DNA of 64,000 nucleotides from Mesostigma viride (lineage: Eukaryota; Streptophyta; Mesostigmatophyceae; Mesostigmatales; Mesostigmataceae). Location of the stretch: NCBI GenBank assembly GCA_009746045.1, contig RPFO01000084.1, positions 1,486,618 to 1,550,617 on the forward strand. The letters are read 5' to 3'. This document shows, in pieces, positions 40,301-55,300 of this stretch; positions within the stretch are counted from its first letter, which is position 1, and the number at the start of each line of letters is the position of its first letter. The position numbers and the translations under genes were made by a program. The notes below the pieces were generated by a model. That model saw only the letters and a program-made list of their open reading frames with translations, made no database searches and had not been told where the DNA came from.

Positions 40301-43300
40301 CTTATCGTGTTTGGCAAGCTGTTGCCTCATGGGTGTGTGCATGCTCATCGTGTTTGGCAAGCTGTTCCTCATGGGTATGTGCATGCTCATCGTGTTTGGC
40401 AAGCTGTTGCCTCATGGGTATGTGCATGCTCATCGTGTTTGGCAAGCTGTTCCTCATGGGTGTATGCATGCTCATCGTGTTTGGCAAGCTGTTGCCTCAT
40501 GGGTATGTGCATGCTCATCGTGTTTGGCAAGCTGTTGCCTCATGGGTGTGTGCATGCTCATCATGTTTGGCAAGCTGTTGCCTCATGGGTATGTGCATGC
40601 TCATCGTGTTTGGCAAGCTGTTCCTCATGGGTATGTGCATGCTCATCGTGTTTGGCAAGCTGTTGCCTCATGGGTATGTGCATGCTCATCGTGTTTGGCA
40701 AGCTGTTCCTCATGGGTATGTGCACGCTCATCGTGTTTGGCAAGCTGTTGCCTCATGGGTATGTGCATGCTCATCGTGTTTGGCAAGCTGTTGCCTCATG
40801 GGTGTATGCATGCTCATCGTGTTTGGCAAGCTGTTGCCTCATGGGTGTGTGCATGCTCATCGTGTTTGGCAAGCTGTTGCCTCATGGGTATGTGCATGCT
40901 CATCGTGTTTGGCAAGCTGTTGCCTCATGGGTGTATGCATGCTCATCGTGTTTGGCAAGCTGTTGCCTCATGGGTGTGTGCATGCTCATCGTGTTTGGCA
41001 AGCTGTTCCTCATGGGTGTGTGCATGCTCATCGTGTTTGGCAAGCTGTTGCCTCATGGGTATGTGCATGCTCATCGTGTTTGGCAAGCTGTTGCCTCATG
41101 GGTGTGTGCATGCTCATCGTGTTTGGCAAGCTGTTGCCTCATGGGTATGTGCATGCTCATCGTGTTTGGCAAGCTGTTGCCTCATGGGTGTGCATGCTCA
41201 TCGTGTTTGGCAAGCTGTTGCCTCATGGGTATGTGCATGCTCATCGTGTTTGGCAAGCTGTTCCTCATGGGTATGTGCATGCTCATCGTGTTTGGCAAGC
41301 TGTTGCCTCATGGGTGTGTGCATGCTCATCGTGTTTGGCAAGCTGTTGCCTCATGGGTGTGTGCATGCTCATCGTGTTTGGCAAGCTGTTCCTCATGGGT
41401 ATGTGCATGCTCATCGTGTTTGGCAAGCTGTTGCCTCATGGGTATGTGCATGCTCATCGTGTTTGGCAAGCTGTTGCCTCATGGGTGTATGCATGCTCAT
41501 CGTGTTTGGCAAGCTGTTGCCTCATGGGTATGTGCATGCTCATCGTGTTTGGCAAGCTGTTGCCTCATGGGTGTGTGCATGCTCATCGTGTTTGGCAAGC
41601 TGTTGCCTCATGGGTATGTGCATGCTCATCGTGTTTGGCAAGCTGTTGCCTCATGGGTATGTGCATGCTCATCGTGTTTGGCAAGCTGTTGCCTCATGGG
41701 TATGTGCATGCTCATCGTGTTTGGCAAGCTGTTCCTCATGGGTGTATGCATGCTCATCGTGTTTGGCAAGCTGTTGCCTCATGGGTATGTGCATGCTCAT
41801 CGTGTTTGGCAAGCTGTTGCCTCATGGGTATGTGCATGCTCATCGTGTTTGGCAAGCTGTTGCCTCATGGGTGTGCATGCTCATCGTGTTTGGCAAGCTG
41901 TTGCCTCATGGGTATGTGCATGCTCATCGTGTTTGGCAAGCTGTTGCCTCATGGGTGTGCATGCTCATCGTGTTTGGCAAGCTGTTGCCTCATGGGTATG
42001 TGCATGCTCATCGTGTTTGGCAAGCTGTTCCTCATGGGTATGTGCATGCTCATCGTGTTTGGCAAGCTGTTGCCTCATGGGTATGTGCATGCTCATCGTG
42101 TTTGGCAAGCTGTTGCCTCATGGGTATGTGCATGCTCATCGTGTTTGGCAAGCTGTTGCCTCATGGGTATGTGCATGCTCATCGTGTTTGGCAAGCTGTT
42201 GCCTCATGGGTATGTGCATGCTCATCGTGTTTGGCAAGCTGTTCCTCATGGGTGTGTGCATGCTCATCGTGTTTGGCAAGCTGTTCCTCATGGGTATGTG
42301 CATGCTCATCGTGTTTGGCAAGCTGTTCCTCATGGGTGTGTGCATGCTCATCGTGTTTGGCAAGCTGTTGCCTCATGGGTATGTGCATGCTCATCGTGTT
42401 TGGCAAGCTGTTGCCTCATGGGTGTATGTGCATGCTCATCGTGTTTGGCAAGCTGTTGCCTCATGGGTGTGTGCATGCTCATCGTGTTTGGCAAGCTGTT
42501 GCCTCATGGGTATGTGCATGCTCATCGTGTTTGGCAAGCTGTTGCCTCATGGGTATGTGCATGCTCATCGTGTTTGGCAAGCTGTTGCCTCATGGGTGTG
42601 TGCATGCTCATCGTGTTTGGCAAGCTGTTGCCTCATGGGTATGTGCATGCTCATCGTGTTTGGCAAGCTGTTGCCTCATGGGTGTGTGCATGCTCATCGT
42701 GTTTGGCAAGCTGTTGCCTCATGGGTATGTGCATGCTCATCGTGTTTGGCAAGCTGTTGCCTCATGGGTATGTGCATGCTCATCGTGTTTGGCAAGCTGT
42801 TGCCTCATGGGTATGTGCATGCTCATCGTGTTTGGCAAGCTGTTGCCTCATGGGTATGTGCATGCTCATCGTGTTTGGCAAGCTGTTGCCTCATGGGTAT
42901 GTGCATGCTCATCGTGTTTGGCAAGCTGTTGCCTCATGGGTATGTGCATGCTCATCGTGTTTGGCAAGCTGTTGCCTCATGGGTATGTGCATGCTCATCG
43001 TGTTTGGCAAGCTGTTGCCTCATGGGTGTGTGCATGCTCATCGTGTTTGGCAAGCTGTTGCCTCATGGGTATGTGCATGCTCATCGTGTTTGGCAAGCTG
43101 TTGCCTCATGGGTATGTGCATGCTCATCGTGTTTGGCAAGCTGTTGCCTCATGGGTATGTGCATGCTCATCGTGTTTGGCAAGCTGTTGCCTCATGGGTA
43201 TGTGCATGCTCATCGTGTTTGGCAAGCTGTTGCCTCATGGGTATGTGCATGCTCATCGTGTTTGGCAAGCTGTTGCCTCATGGGTATGTGCATGCTCATC

Positions 43301-46300
43301 GTGTTTGGCAAGCTGTTGCCTCATGGGTATGTGCATGCTCATCGTGTTTGGCAAGCTGTTGCCTCATGGGTATGTGCATGCTCATCGTGTTTGGCAAGCT
43401 GTTGCCTCATGGGTATGTGCATGCTCATCGTGTTTGGCAAGCTGTTGCCTCATGGGTATGTGCATGCTCATCGTGTTTGGCAAGCTGTTGCCTCATGGGT
43501 ATGCATGCTCATCGTGTTTGGCAAGCTGTTGCCTCATGGGTATGTGCATGCTCATCGTGTTTGGCAAGCTGTTGCCTCATGGGTATGTGCATGCTCATCG
43601 TGTTTGGCAAGCTGTTGCCTCATGGGTATGTGCATGCTCATCGTGTTTGGCAAGCTGTTGCCTCATGGGTATGTGCATGCTCATCGTGTTTGGCAAGCTG
43701 TTGCCTCATGGGTATGTGCATGCTCATCGTGTTTGGCAAGCTGTTGCCTCATGGGTGTATGTGCATGCTCATCGTGTTTGGCAAGCTGTTGCCTCATGGG
43801 TATGTGCATGCTCATCGTGTTTGGCAAGCTGTTGCCTCATGGGTATGTGCATGCTCATCGTGTTTGGCAAGCTGTTGCCTCATGGGTGTGTGCATGCTCA
43901 TCGTGTTTGGCAAGCTGTTGCCTCATGGGTATGTGCATGCTCATCGTGTTTGGCAAGCTGTTGCCTCATGGGTATGTGCATGCTCATCGTGTTTGGCAAG
44001 CTGTTGCCTCATGGGTATGTGCATGCTCATCGTGTTTGGCAAGCTGTTGCCTCATGGGTGTGTGCATGCTCATCGTGTTTGGCAAGCTGTTGCCTCATGG
44101 GTATGTGCATGCTCATCGTGTTTGGCAAGCTGTTGCCTCATGGGTATGTGCATGCTCATCGTGTTTGGCAAGCTGTTGCCTCATGGGTGTGTGCATGCTC
44201 ATCGTGTTTGGCAAGCTGTTGCCTCATGGGTATGTGCATGCTCATCGTGTTTGGCAAGCTGTTGCCTCATGGGTATGTGCATGCTCATCGTGTTTGGCAA
44301 GCTGTTGCCTCATGGGTATGTGCATGCTCATCGTGTTTGGCAAGCTGTTGCCTCATGGGTATGTGCATGCTCATCGTGTTTGGCAAGCTGTTGCCTCATG
44401 GGTATGTGCATGCTCATCGTGTTTGGCAAGCTGTTGCCTCATGGGTATGTGCATGCTCATCGTGTTTGGCAAGCTGTTGCCTCATGGGTATGTGCATGCT
44501 CATCGTGTTTGGCAAGCTGTTGCCTCATGGGTATGTGCATGCTCATCGTGTTTGGCAAGCTGTTGCCTCATGGGTATGTGCATGCTCATCGTGTTTGGCA
44601 AGCTGTTGCCTCATGGGTATGTGCATGCTCATCGTGTTTGGCAAGCTGTTGCCTCATGGGTATGTGCATGCTCATCGTGTTTGGCAAGCTGTTGCCTCAT
44701 GGGTATGTGCATGCTCATCGTGTTTGGCAAGCTGTTGCCTCATGGGTATGTGCATGCTCATCGTGTTTGGCAAGCTGTTGCCTCATGGGTATGTGCATGC
44801 TCATCGTGTTTGGCAAGCTGTTGCCTCATGGGTATGTGCATGCTCATCGTGTTTGGCAAGCTGTTGCCTCATGGGTGTGTGCATGCTCATCGTGTTTGGC
44901 AAGCTGTTGCCTCATGGGTATGTGCATGCTCATCGTGTTTGGCAAGCTGTTGCCTCATGGGTATGTGCATGCTCATCGTGTTTGGCAAGCTGTTGCCTCA
45001 TGGGTATGTGCATGCTCATCGTGTTTGGCAAGCTGTTGCCTCATGGGTATGTGCATGCTCATCGTGTTTGGCAAGCTGTTGCCTCATGGGTATGTGCATG
45101 CTCATCGTGTTTGGCAAGCTGTTGCCTCATGGGTATGTGCATGCTCATCGTGTTTGGCAAGCTGTTGCCTCATGGGTATGTGCATGCTCATCGTGTTTGG
45201 CAAGCTGTTGCCTCATGGGTGTGTGCATGCTCATCGTGTTTGGCAAGCTGTTGCCTCATGGGTATGTGCATGCTCATCGTGTTTGGCAAGCTGTTGCCTC
45301 ATGGGTATGTGCATGCTCATCGTGTTTGGCAAGCTGTTGCCTCATGGGTATGTGCATGCTCATCGTGTTTGGCAAGCTGTTGCCTCATGGGTGTGTGCAT
45401 GCTCATCGTGTTTGGCAAGCTGTTGCCTCATGGGTATGTGCATGCTCATCGTGTTTGGCAAGCTGTTGCCTCATGGGTATGTGCATGCTCATCGTGTTTG
45501 GCAAGCTGTTGCCTCATGGGTATGTGCATGCTCATCGTGTTTGGCAAGCTGTTGCCTCATGGGTGTGTGCATGCTCATCGTGTTTGGCAAGCTGTTGCCT
45601 CATGGGTATGTGCATGCTCATCGTGTTTGGCAAGCTGTTGCCTCATGGGTGTGTGCATGCTCATCGTGTTTGGCAAGCTGTTGCCTCATGGGTGTGTGCA
45701 TGCTCATCGTGTTTGGCAAGCTGTTGCCTCATGGGTGTGTGCATGCTCATCGTGTTTGGCAAGCTGTTGCCTCATGGGTATGTGCATGCTCATCGTGTTT
45801 GGCAAGCTGTTGCCTCATGGGTATGTGCATGCTCATCGTGTTTGGCAAGCTGTTGCCTCATGGGTATGTGCATGCTCATCGTGTTTGGCAAGCTGTTGCC
45901 TCATGGGTATGTGCATGCTCATCGTGTTTGGCAAGCTGTTGCCTCATGGGTATGTGCATGCTCATCGTGTTTGGCAAGCTGTTGCCTCATGGGTATGTGC
46001 ATGCTCATCGTGTTTGGCAAGCTGTTGCCTCATGGGTATGTGCATGCTCATCGTGTTTGGCAAGCTGTTGCCTCATGGGTATGTGCATGCTCATCGTGTT
46101 TGGCAAGCTGTTGCCTCATGGGTATGTGCATGCTCATCGTGTTTGGCAAGCTGTTGCCTCATGGGTATGTGCATGCTCATCGTGTTTGGCAAGCTGTTGC
46201 CTCATGGGTATGTGCATGCTCATCGTGTTTGGCAAGCTGTTGCCTCATGGGTGTGTGCATGCTCATCGTGTTTGGCAAGCTGTTGCCTCATGGGTGTGTG

Positions 46301-49300
46301 CATGCTCATCGTGTTTGGCAAGCTGTTGCCTCATGGGTGTGTGCATGCTCATCGTGTTTGGCAAGCTGTTGCCTCATGGGTATGTGCATGCTCATCGTGT
46401 TTGGCAAGCTGTTGCCTCATGGGTGTGCATGCTCATCGTGTTTGGCAAGCTGTTGCCTCATGGGTATGTGCATGCTCATCGTGTTTGGCAAGCTGTTGCC
46501 TCATGGGTGTGCATGCTCATCGTGTTTGGCAAGCTGTTGCCTCATGGGTATGTGCATGCTCATCGTGTTTGGCAAGCTGTTGCCTCATGGGTATGTGCAT
46601 GCTCATCGTGTTTGGCAAGCTGTTGCCTCATGGGTATGTGCATGCTCATCGTGTTTGGCAAGCTGTTGCCTCATGGGTGTGTGCATGCTCATCGTGTTTG
46701 GCAAGCTGTTGCCTCATGGGTATGTGCATGCTCATCGTGTTTGGCAAGCTGTTGCCTCATGGGTATGTGCATGCTCATCGTGTTTGGCAAGCTGTTGCCT
46801 CATGGGTGTGTGCATGCTCATCGTGTTTGGCAAGCTGTTGCCTCATGGGTGTGCATGCTCATCGTGTTTGGCAAGCTGTTGCCTCATGGGTATGTGCATG
46901 CTCATCGTGTTTGGCAAGCTGTTGCCTCATGGGTGTGTGCATGCTCATCGTGTTTGGCAAGCTGTTGCCTCATGGGTATGTGCATGCTCATCGTGTTTGG
47001 CAAGCTGTTGCCTCATGGGTATGTGCATGCTCATCGTGTTTGGCAAGCTGTTGCCTCATGGGTATGTGCATGCTCATCGTGTTTGGCAAGCTGTTGCCTC
47101 ATGGGTATGTGCATGCTCATCGTGTTTGGCAAGCTGTTGCCTCATGGGTATGTGCATGCTCATCGTGTTTGGCAAGCTGTTGCCTCATGGGTATGTGCAT
47201 GCTCATCGTGTTTGGCAAGCTGTTGCCTCATGGGTATGTGCATGCTCATCGTGTTTGGCAAGCTGTTGCCTCATGGGTATGTGCATGCTCATCGTGTTTG
47301 GCAAGCTGTTGCCTCATGGGTATGTGCATGCTCATCGTGTTTGGCAAGCTGTTGCCTCATGGGTATGTGCATGCTCATCGTGTTTGGCAAGCTGTTGCCT
47401 CATGGGTATGTGCATGCTCATCGTGTTTGGCAAGCTGTTGCCTCATGGGTATGTGCATGCTCATCGTGTTTGGCAAGCTGTTGCCTCATGGGTATGTGCA
47501 TGCTCATCGTGTTTGGCAAGCTGTTGCCTCATGGGTATGTGCATGCTCATCGTGTTTGGCAAGCTGTTGCCTCATGGGTATGTGCATGCTCATCGTGTTT
47601 GGCAAGCTGTTGCCTCATGGGTGTGTGCATGCTCATCGTGTTTGGCAAGCTGTTGCCTCATGGGTATGTGCATGCTCATCGTGTTTGGCAAGCTGTTGCC
47701 TCATGGGTATGTGCATGCTCATCGTGTTTGGCAAGCTGTTGCCTCATGGGTATGTGCATGCTCATCGTGTTTGGCAAGCTGTTGCCTCATGGGTATGTGC
47801 ATGCTCATCGTGTTTGGCAAGCTGTTGCCTCATGGGTGTGTGCATGCTCATCGTGTTTGGCAAGCTGTTGCCTCATGGGTATGTGCATGCTCATCGTGTT
47901 TGGCAAGCTGTTGCCTCATGGGTATGTGCATGCTCATCGTGTTTGGCAAGCTGTTGCCTCATGGGTATGTGCATGCTCATCGTGTTTGGCAAGCTGTTGC
48001 CTCATGGGTATGTGCATGCTCATCGTGTTTGGCAAGCTGTTGCCTCATGGGTGTGTGCATGCTCATCGTGTTTGGCAAGCTGTTGCCTCATGGGTATGTG
48101 CATGCTCATCGTGTTTGGCAAGCTGTTGCCTCATGGGTATGTGCATGCTCATCGTGTTTGGCAAGCTGTTGCCTCATGGGTATGTGCATGCTCATCGTGT
48201 TTGGCAAGCTGTTGCCTCATGGGTATGTGCATGCTCATCGTGTTTGGCAAGCTGTTGCCTCATGGGTATGTGCATGCTCATCGTGTTTGGCAAGCTGTTG
48301 CCTCATGGGTATGTGCATGCTCATCGTGTTTGGCAAGCTGTTGCCTCATGGGTATGTGCATGCTCATCGTGTTTGGCAAGCTGTTGCCTCATGGGTATGT
48401 GCATGCTCATCGTGTTTGGCAAGCTGTTGCCTCATGGGTATGTGCATGCTCATCGTGTTTGGCAAGCTGTTGCCTCATGGGTATGTGCATGCTCATCGTG
48501 TTTGGCAAGCTGTTGCCTCATGGGTGTGTGCATGCTCATCGTGTTTGGCAAGCTGTTGCCTCATGGGTATGTGCATGCTCATCGTGTTTGGCAAGCTGTT
48601 GCCTCATGGGTGTGTGCATGCTCATCGTGTTTGGCAAGCTGTTGCCTCATGGGTGTGTGCATGCTCATCGTGTTTGGCAAGCTGTTGCCTCATGGGTGTG
48701 TGCATGCTCATCGTGTTTGGCAAGCTGTTGCCTCATGGGTATGTGCATGCTCATCGTGTTTGGCAAGCTGTTGCCTCATGGGTGTGTGCATGCTCATCGT
48801 GTTTGGCAAGCTGTTGCCTCATGGGTATGTGCATGCTCATCGTGTTTGGCAAGCTGTTGCCTCATGGGTGTGTGCATGCTCATCGTGTTTGGCAAGCTGT
48901 TGCCTCATGGGTGTGTGCATGCTCATCGTGTTTGGCAAGCTGTTGCCTCATGGGTATGTGCATGCTCATCGTGTTTGGCAAGCTGTTGCCTCATGGGTAT
49001 GTGCATGCTCATCGTGTTTGGCAAGCTGTTGCCTCATGGGTGTGTGCATGCTCATCGTGTTTGGCAAGCTGTTGCCTCATGGGTATGTGCATGCTCATCG
49101 TGTTTGGCAAGCTGTTGCCTCATGGGTATGTGCATGCTCATCGTGTTTGGCAAGCTGTTGCCTCATGGGTATGTGCATGCTCATCGTGTTTGGCAAGCTG
49201 TTCCTCATGGGTGTGCATGCTCATCGTGTTTGGCAAGCTGTTGCCTCATGGGTGTGTGCATGCTCATCGTGTTTGGCAAGCTGTTGCCTCATGGGTGTGT

Positions 49301-52300
49301 GCATGCTCATCGTGTTTGGCAAGCTGTTGCCTCATGGGTGTGTGCATGCTCATCGTGTTTGGCAAGCTGTTGCCTCATGGGTGTGCATGCTCATCGTGTT
49401 TGGCAAGCTGTTGCCTCATGGGTATGTGCATGCTCATCGTGTTTGGCAAGCTGTTGCCTCATGGGTGTGTGCATGCTCATCGTGTTTGGCAAGCTGTTCC
49501 TCATGGGTGTGTGCATGCTCATCGTGTTTGGCAAGCTGTTGCCTCATGGGTATGTGCATGCTCATCGTGTTTGGCAAGCTGTTGCCTCATGGGTATGTGC
49601 ATGCTCATCGTGTTTGGCAAGCTGTTGCCTCATGGGTGTGTGCATGCTCATCGTGTTTGGCAAGCTGTTGCCTCATGGGTATGTGCATGCTCATCGTGTT
49701 TGGCAAGCTGTTGCCTCATGGGTATGTGCATGCTCATCGTGTTTGGCAAGCTGTTGCCTCATGGGTATGTGCATGCTCATCGTGTTTGGCAAGCTGTTGC
49801 CTCATGGGTGTGTGCATGCTCATCGTGTTTGGCAAGCTGTTGCCTCATGGGTATGTGCATGCTCATCGTGTTTGGCAAGCTGTTGCCTCATGGGTGTGTG
49901 CATGCTCATCGTGTTTGGCAAGCTGTTGCCTCATGGGTATGTGCATGCTCATCGTGTTTGGCAAGCTGTTGCCTCATGGGTGTGTGCATGCTCATCGTGT
50001 TTGGCAAGCTGTTGCCTCATGGGTATGTGCATGCTCATCGTGTTTGGCAAGCTGTTGCCTCATGGGTGTGCATGCTCATCGTGTTTGGCAAGCTGTTGCC
50101 TCATGGGTATGTGCATGCTCATCGTGTTTGGCAAGCTGTTGCCTCATGGGTATGTGCATGCTCATCGTGTTTGGCAAGCTGTTGCCTCATGGGTATGTGC
50201 ATGCTCATCGTGTTTGGCAAGCTGTTCCTCATGGGTATGTGCATGCTCATCGTGTTTGGCAAGCTGTTGCCTCATGGGTATGTGCATGCTCATCGTGTTT
50301 GGCAAGCTGTTGCCTCATGGGTATGTGCATGCTCATCGTGTTTGGCAAGCTGTTGCCTCATGGGTATGTGCATGCTCATCGTGTTTGGCAAGCTGTTGCC
50401 TCATGGGTATGTGCATGCTCATCGTGTTTGGCAAGCTGTTGCCTCATGGGTGTGCATGCTCATCGTGTTTGGCAAGCTGTTGCCTCATGGGTATGTGCAT
50501 GCTCATCGTGTTTGGCAAGCTGTTGCCTCATGGGTGTGTGCATGCTCATCGTGTTTGGCAAGCTGTTGCCTCATGGGTATGTGCATGCTCATCGTGTTTG
50601 GCAAGCTGTTGCCTCATGGGTATGTGCATGCTCATCGTGTTTGGCAAGCTGTTGCCTCATGGGTATGTGCATGCTCATCGTGTTTGGCAAGCTGTTGCCT
50701 CATGGGTGTGTGCATGCTCATCGTGTTTGGCAAGCTGTTGCCTCATGGGTGTGTGCATGCTCATCGTGTTTGGCAAGCTGTTCCTCATGGGTATGTGCAT
50801 GCTCATCGTGTTTGGCAAGCTGTTGCCTCATGGGTGTGTGCATGCTCATCGTGTTTGGCAAGCTGTTGCCTCATGGGTATGTGCATGCTCATCGTGTTTG
50901 GCAAGCTGTTGCCTCATGGGTATGTGCATGCTCATCGTGTTTGGCAAGCTGTTGCCTCATGGGTATGTGCATGCTCATCGTGTTTGGCAAGCTGTCCCTC
51001 ATGGGTGTATGCATGCTCATCGTGTTTGGCAAGCTGTTGCCTCATGGGTATGTGCATGCTCATCGTGTTTGGCAAGCTGTTCCTCATGGGTATGTGCATG
51101 CTCATCGTGTTTGGCAAGCTGTTGCCTCATGGGTGTGTGCATGCTCATCGTGTTTGGCAAGCTGTTGCCTCATGGGTGTGTGCATGCTCATCGTGTTTGG
51201 CAAGCTGTTGCCTCATGGGTGTGTGCATGCTCATCGTGTTTGGCAAGCTGTTGCCTCATGGGTGTGTGCATGCTCATCGTGTTTGGCAAGCTGTTCCTCA
51301 TGGGTGTGTGCTCATCGTGTTTGGCAAGCTGTTGCCTCATGGGTATGTGCATGCTCATCGTGTTTGGCAAGCTGTTCCTCATGGGTATGTGCATGCTCAT
51401 CGTGTTTGGCAAGCTGTTGCCTCATGGGTGTGTGCATGCTCATCGTGTTTGGCAAGCTGTTGCCTCATGGGTATGTGCATGCTCATCGTGTTTGGCAAGC
51501 TGTTGCCTCATGGGTGTGTGCATGCTCATCGTGTTTGGCAAGCTGTTGCCTCATGGGTATGTGCATGCTCATCGTGTTTGGCAAGCTGTTCCTCATGGGT
51601 ATGTGCATGCTCATCGTGTTTGGCAAGCTGTTGCCTCATGGGTATGTGCATGCTCATCGTGTTTGGCAAGCTGTTCCTCATGGGTGTGTGCATGCTCATC
51701 GTGTTTGGCAAGCTGTTGCCTCATGGGTATGTGCATGCTCATCGTGTTTGGCAAGCTGTTGCCTCATGGGTGTGCATGCTCATCGTGTTTGGCAAGCTGT
51801 TGCCTCATGGGTGTGTGCATGCTCATCGTGTTTGGCAAGCTGTTGCCTCATGGGTGTGTGCATGCTCATCGTGTTTGGCAAGCTGTTGCCTCATGGGTAT
51901 GTGCATGCTCATCGTGTTTGGCAAGCTGTTGCCTCATGGGTGTGTGCATGCTCATCGTGTTTGGCAAGCTGTTGCCTCATGGGTATGTGCATGCTCATCG
52001 TGTTTGGCAAGCTGTTCCTCATGGGTGTGTGCATGCTCATCGTGTTTGGCAAGCTGTTGCCTCATGGGTGTGTGCATGCTCATCGTGTTTGGCAAGCTGT
52101 TGCCTCATGGGTATGTGCATGCTCATCGTGTTTGGCAAGCTGTTCCTCATGGGTATGTGCATGCTCATCGTGTTTGGCAAGCTGTTCCTCATGGGTGTGT
52201 GCATGCTCATCGTGTTTGGCAAGCTGTTGCCTCATGGGTATGTGCATGCTCATCGTGTTTGGCAAGCTGTTGCCTCATGGGTATGTGCATGCTCATCGTG

Positions 52301-55300
52301 TTTGGCAAGCTGTTCCTCATGGGTATGTGCATGCTCATCGTGTTTGGCAAGCTGTTCCTCATGGGTGTGTGCATGCTCATCGTGTTTGGCAAGCTGTTGC
52401 CTCATGGGTGTGTGCATGCTCATCGTGTTTGGCAAGCTGTTGCCTCATGGGTGTGTGCATGCTCATCGTGTTTGGCAAGCTGTTGCCTCATGGGTGTGTG
52501 CATGCTCATCGTGTTTGGCAAGCTGTTCCTCATGGGTGTGTGCATGCTCATCGTGTTTGGCAAGCTGTTGCCTCATGGGTATGTGCATGCTCATCGTGTT
52601 TGGCAAGCTGTTGCCTCATGGGTGTGTGCATGCTCATCGTGTTTGGCAAGCTGTTCCTCATGGGTGTATGCATGCTCATCGTGTTTGGCAAGCTGTTGCC
52701 TCATGGGTATGTGCATGCTCATCATGTTTGGCAAGCTGTTGCCTCATGGGTATGTGCATGCTCATCGTGTTTGGCAAGCTGTTCCTCATGGGTGTGTGCA
52801 TGCTCATCGTGTTTGGCAAGCTGTTCCTCATGGGTATGTGCATGCTCATCGTGTTTGGCAAGCTGTTGCCTCATGGGTATGTGCATGCTCATCGTGTTTG
52901 GCAAGCTGTTCCTCATGGGTGTGTGCATGCTCATCGTGTTTGGCAAGCTGTTCCTCATGGGTGTGTGCATGCTCATCGTGTTTGGCAAGCTGTTGCCTCA
53001 TGGGTATGTGCATGCTCATCGTGTTTGGCAAGCTGTTGCCTCATGGGTGTGTGCATGCTCATCGTGTTTGGCAAGCTGTTGCCTCATGGGTATGTGCATG
53101 CTCATCGTGTTTGGCAAGCTGTTGCCTCATGGGTGTGTGCATGCTCATCGTGTTTGGCAAGCTGTTGCCTCATGGGTATGTGCATGCTCATCGTGTTTGG
53201 CAAGCTGTTGCCTCATGGGTGTGTGCATGCTCATCGTGTTTGGCAAGCTGTTGCCTCATGGGTATGTGCATGCTCATCGTGTTTGGCAAGCTGTTGCCTC
53301 ATGGGTATGTGCATGCTCATCGTGTTTGGCAAGCTGTTGCCTCATGGGTATGTGCATGCTCATCGTGTTTGGCAAGCTGTTCCTCATGGGTATGTGCATG
53401 CTCATCGTGTTTGGCAAGCTGTTGCCTCATGGGTATGTGCATGCTCATCGTGTTTGGCAAGCTGTTGCCTCATGGGTATGTGCATGCTCATCGTGTTTGG
53501 CAAGCTGTTCCTCATGGGTATGTGCATGCTCATCGTGTTTGGCAAGCTGTTGCCTCATGGGTATGTGCATGCTCATCGTGTTTGGCAAGCTGTTGCCTCA
53601 TGGGTGTGTGCATGCTCATCGTGTTTGGCAAGCTGTTGCCTCATGGGTGTGTGCATGCTCATCGTGTTTGGCAAGCTGTTGCCTCATGGGTGTGTGCATG
53701 CTCATCGTGTTTGGCAAGCTGTTGCCTCATGGGTATGTGCATGCTCATCGTGTTTGGCAAGCTGTTGCCTCATGGGTATGTGCATGCTCATCGTGTTTGG
53801 CAAGCTGTTGCCTCATGGGTATGTGCATGCTCATCGTGTTTGGCAAGCTGTTGCCTCATGGGTGTGTGCATGCTCATCGTGTTTGGCAAGCTGTTGCCTC
53901 ATGGGTGTGTGCATGCTCATCGTGTTTGGCAAGCTGTTCCTCATGGGTATGTGCACGCTCATCGTGTTTGGCAAGCTGTTGCCTCATGGGTGTGTGCATG
54001 CTCATCGTGTTTGGCAAGCTGTTGCCTCATGGGTATGTGCATGCTCATCGTGTTTGGCAAGCTGTTCCTCATGGGTATGTGCACGCTCATCGTGTCTGGC
54101 AAGCTGTTGCCTCATGGGTATGTGCACGCTCATCGTGTTTGGCAAGCTGTTCCTCATGGGTGTATGCATGCTCATCGTGTTTGGCAAGCTGTTGCCTCAT
54201 GGGTATGTGCACGCTCATCGTGTTTGGCAAGCTGTTCCTCATGGGTATGTGCACGCTCATCGTGTTTGGCAAGCTGTTCCTCATGGGTGTGTGCATGCTC
54301 ATCGTGTTTGGCAAGCTGTTGCCTCATGGGTGTGTGCATGCTCATCGTGTTTGGCAAGCTGTTGCCTCATGGGTGTGTGCATGCTCATCGTGTTTGGCAA
54401 GCTGTTGCCTCATGGGTGTGTGCATGCTCATCGTGTTTGGCAAGCTGTTCCTCATGGGTGTGTGCATGCTCATCGTGTTTGGCAAGCTGTTGCCTCATGG
54501 GTATGTGCACGCTCATCGTGTTTGGCAAGCTGTTGCCTTATGGGTGTGTGCACGCTCATCGTGTTTGGCAAGCTGTTCCTCATGGGTGTATGCATGCTCA
54601 TCGTGTTTGGCAAGCTGTTGCCTCATGGGTATGTGCATGCTCATCATGTTTGGCAAGCTGTTGCCTCATGGGTATGTGCATGCTCATCGTGTTTGGCAAG
54701 CTGTTCCTCATGGGTGTGTGCATGCTCATCGTGTTTGGCAAGCTGTTCCTCATGGGTATGTGCATGCTCATCGTGTTTGGCAAGCTGTTGCCTCATGGGT
54801 ATGTGCACGCTCATCGTGTTTGGCAAGCTGTTCCTCATGGGTGTGTGCATGCTCACCGTGTTTGGCAAGCTGTTCCTCATGGGTGTGTGCATGCTCATCG
54901 TGTTTGGCAAGCTGTTGCCTCATGGGTATGTGCATGCTCATCGTGTTTGGCAAGCTGTTGCCTCATGGGTGTGTGCATGCTCATCGTGTTTGGCAAGCTG
55001 TTGCCTCATGGGTATGTGCATGCTCATCGTGTTTGGCAAGCTGTTGCCTCATGGGTGTGTGCATGCTCATCATGTTTGGCAAGCTGTTCCTCATGGGTAT
55101 GTGCATGCTCATCGTGTTTGGCAAGCTGTTGCCTCATGGGTGTGTGCATGCTCATCGTGTTTGGCAAGCTGTTGCCTCATGGGTATGTGCATGCTCATCA
55201 TGTTTGGCAAGCTGTTGCCTCATGGGTATGTGCATGCTCATCATGTTTGGCAAGCTGTTGCCTCATGGGTATGTGCATGCTCATCGTGTTTGGCAAGCTG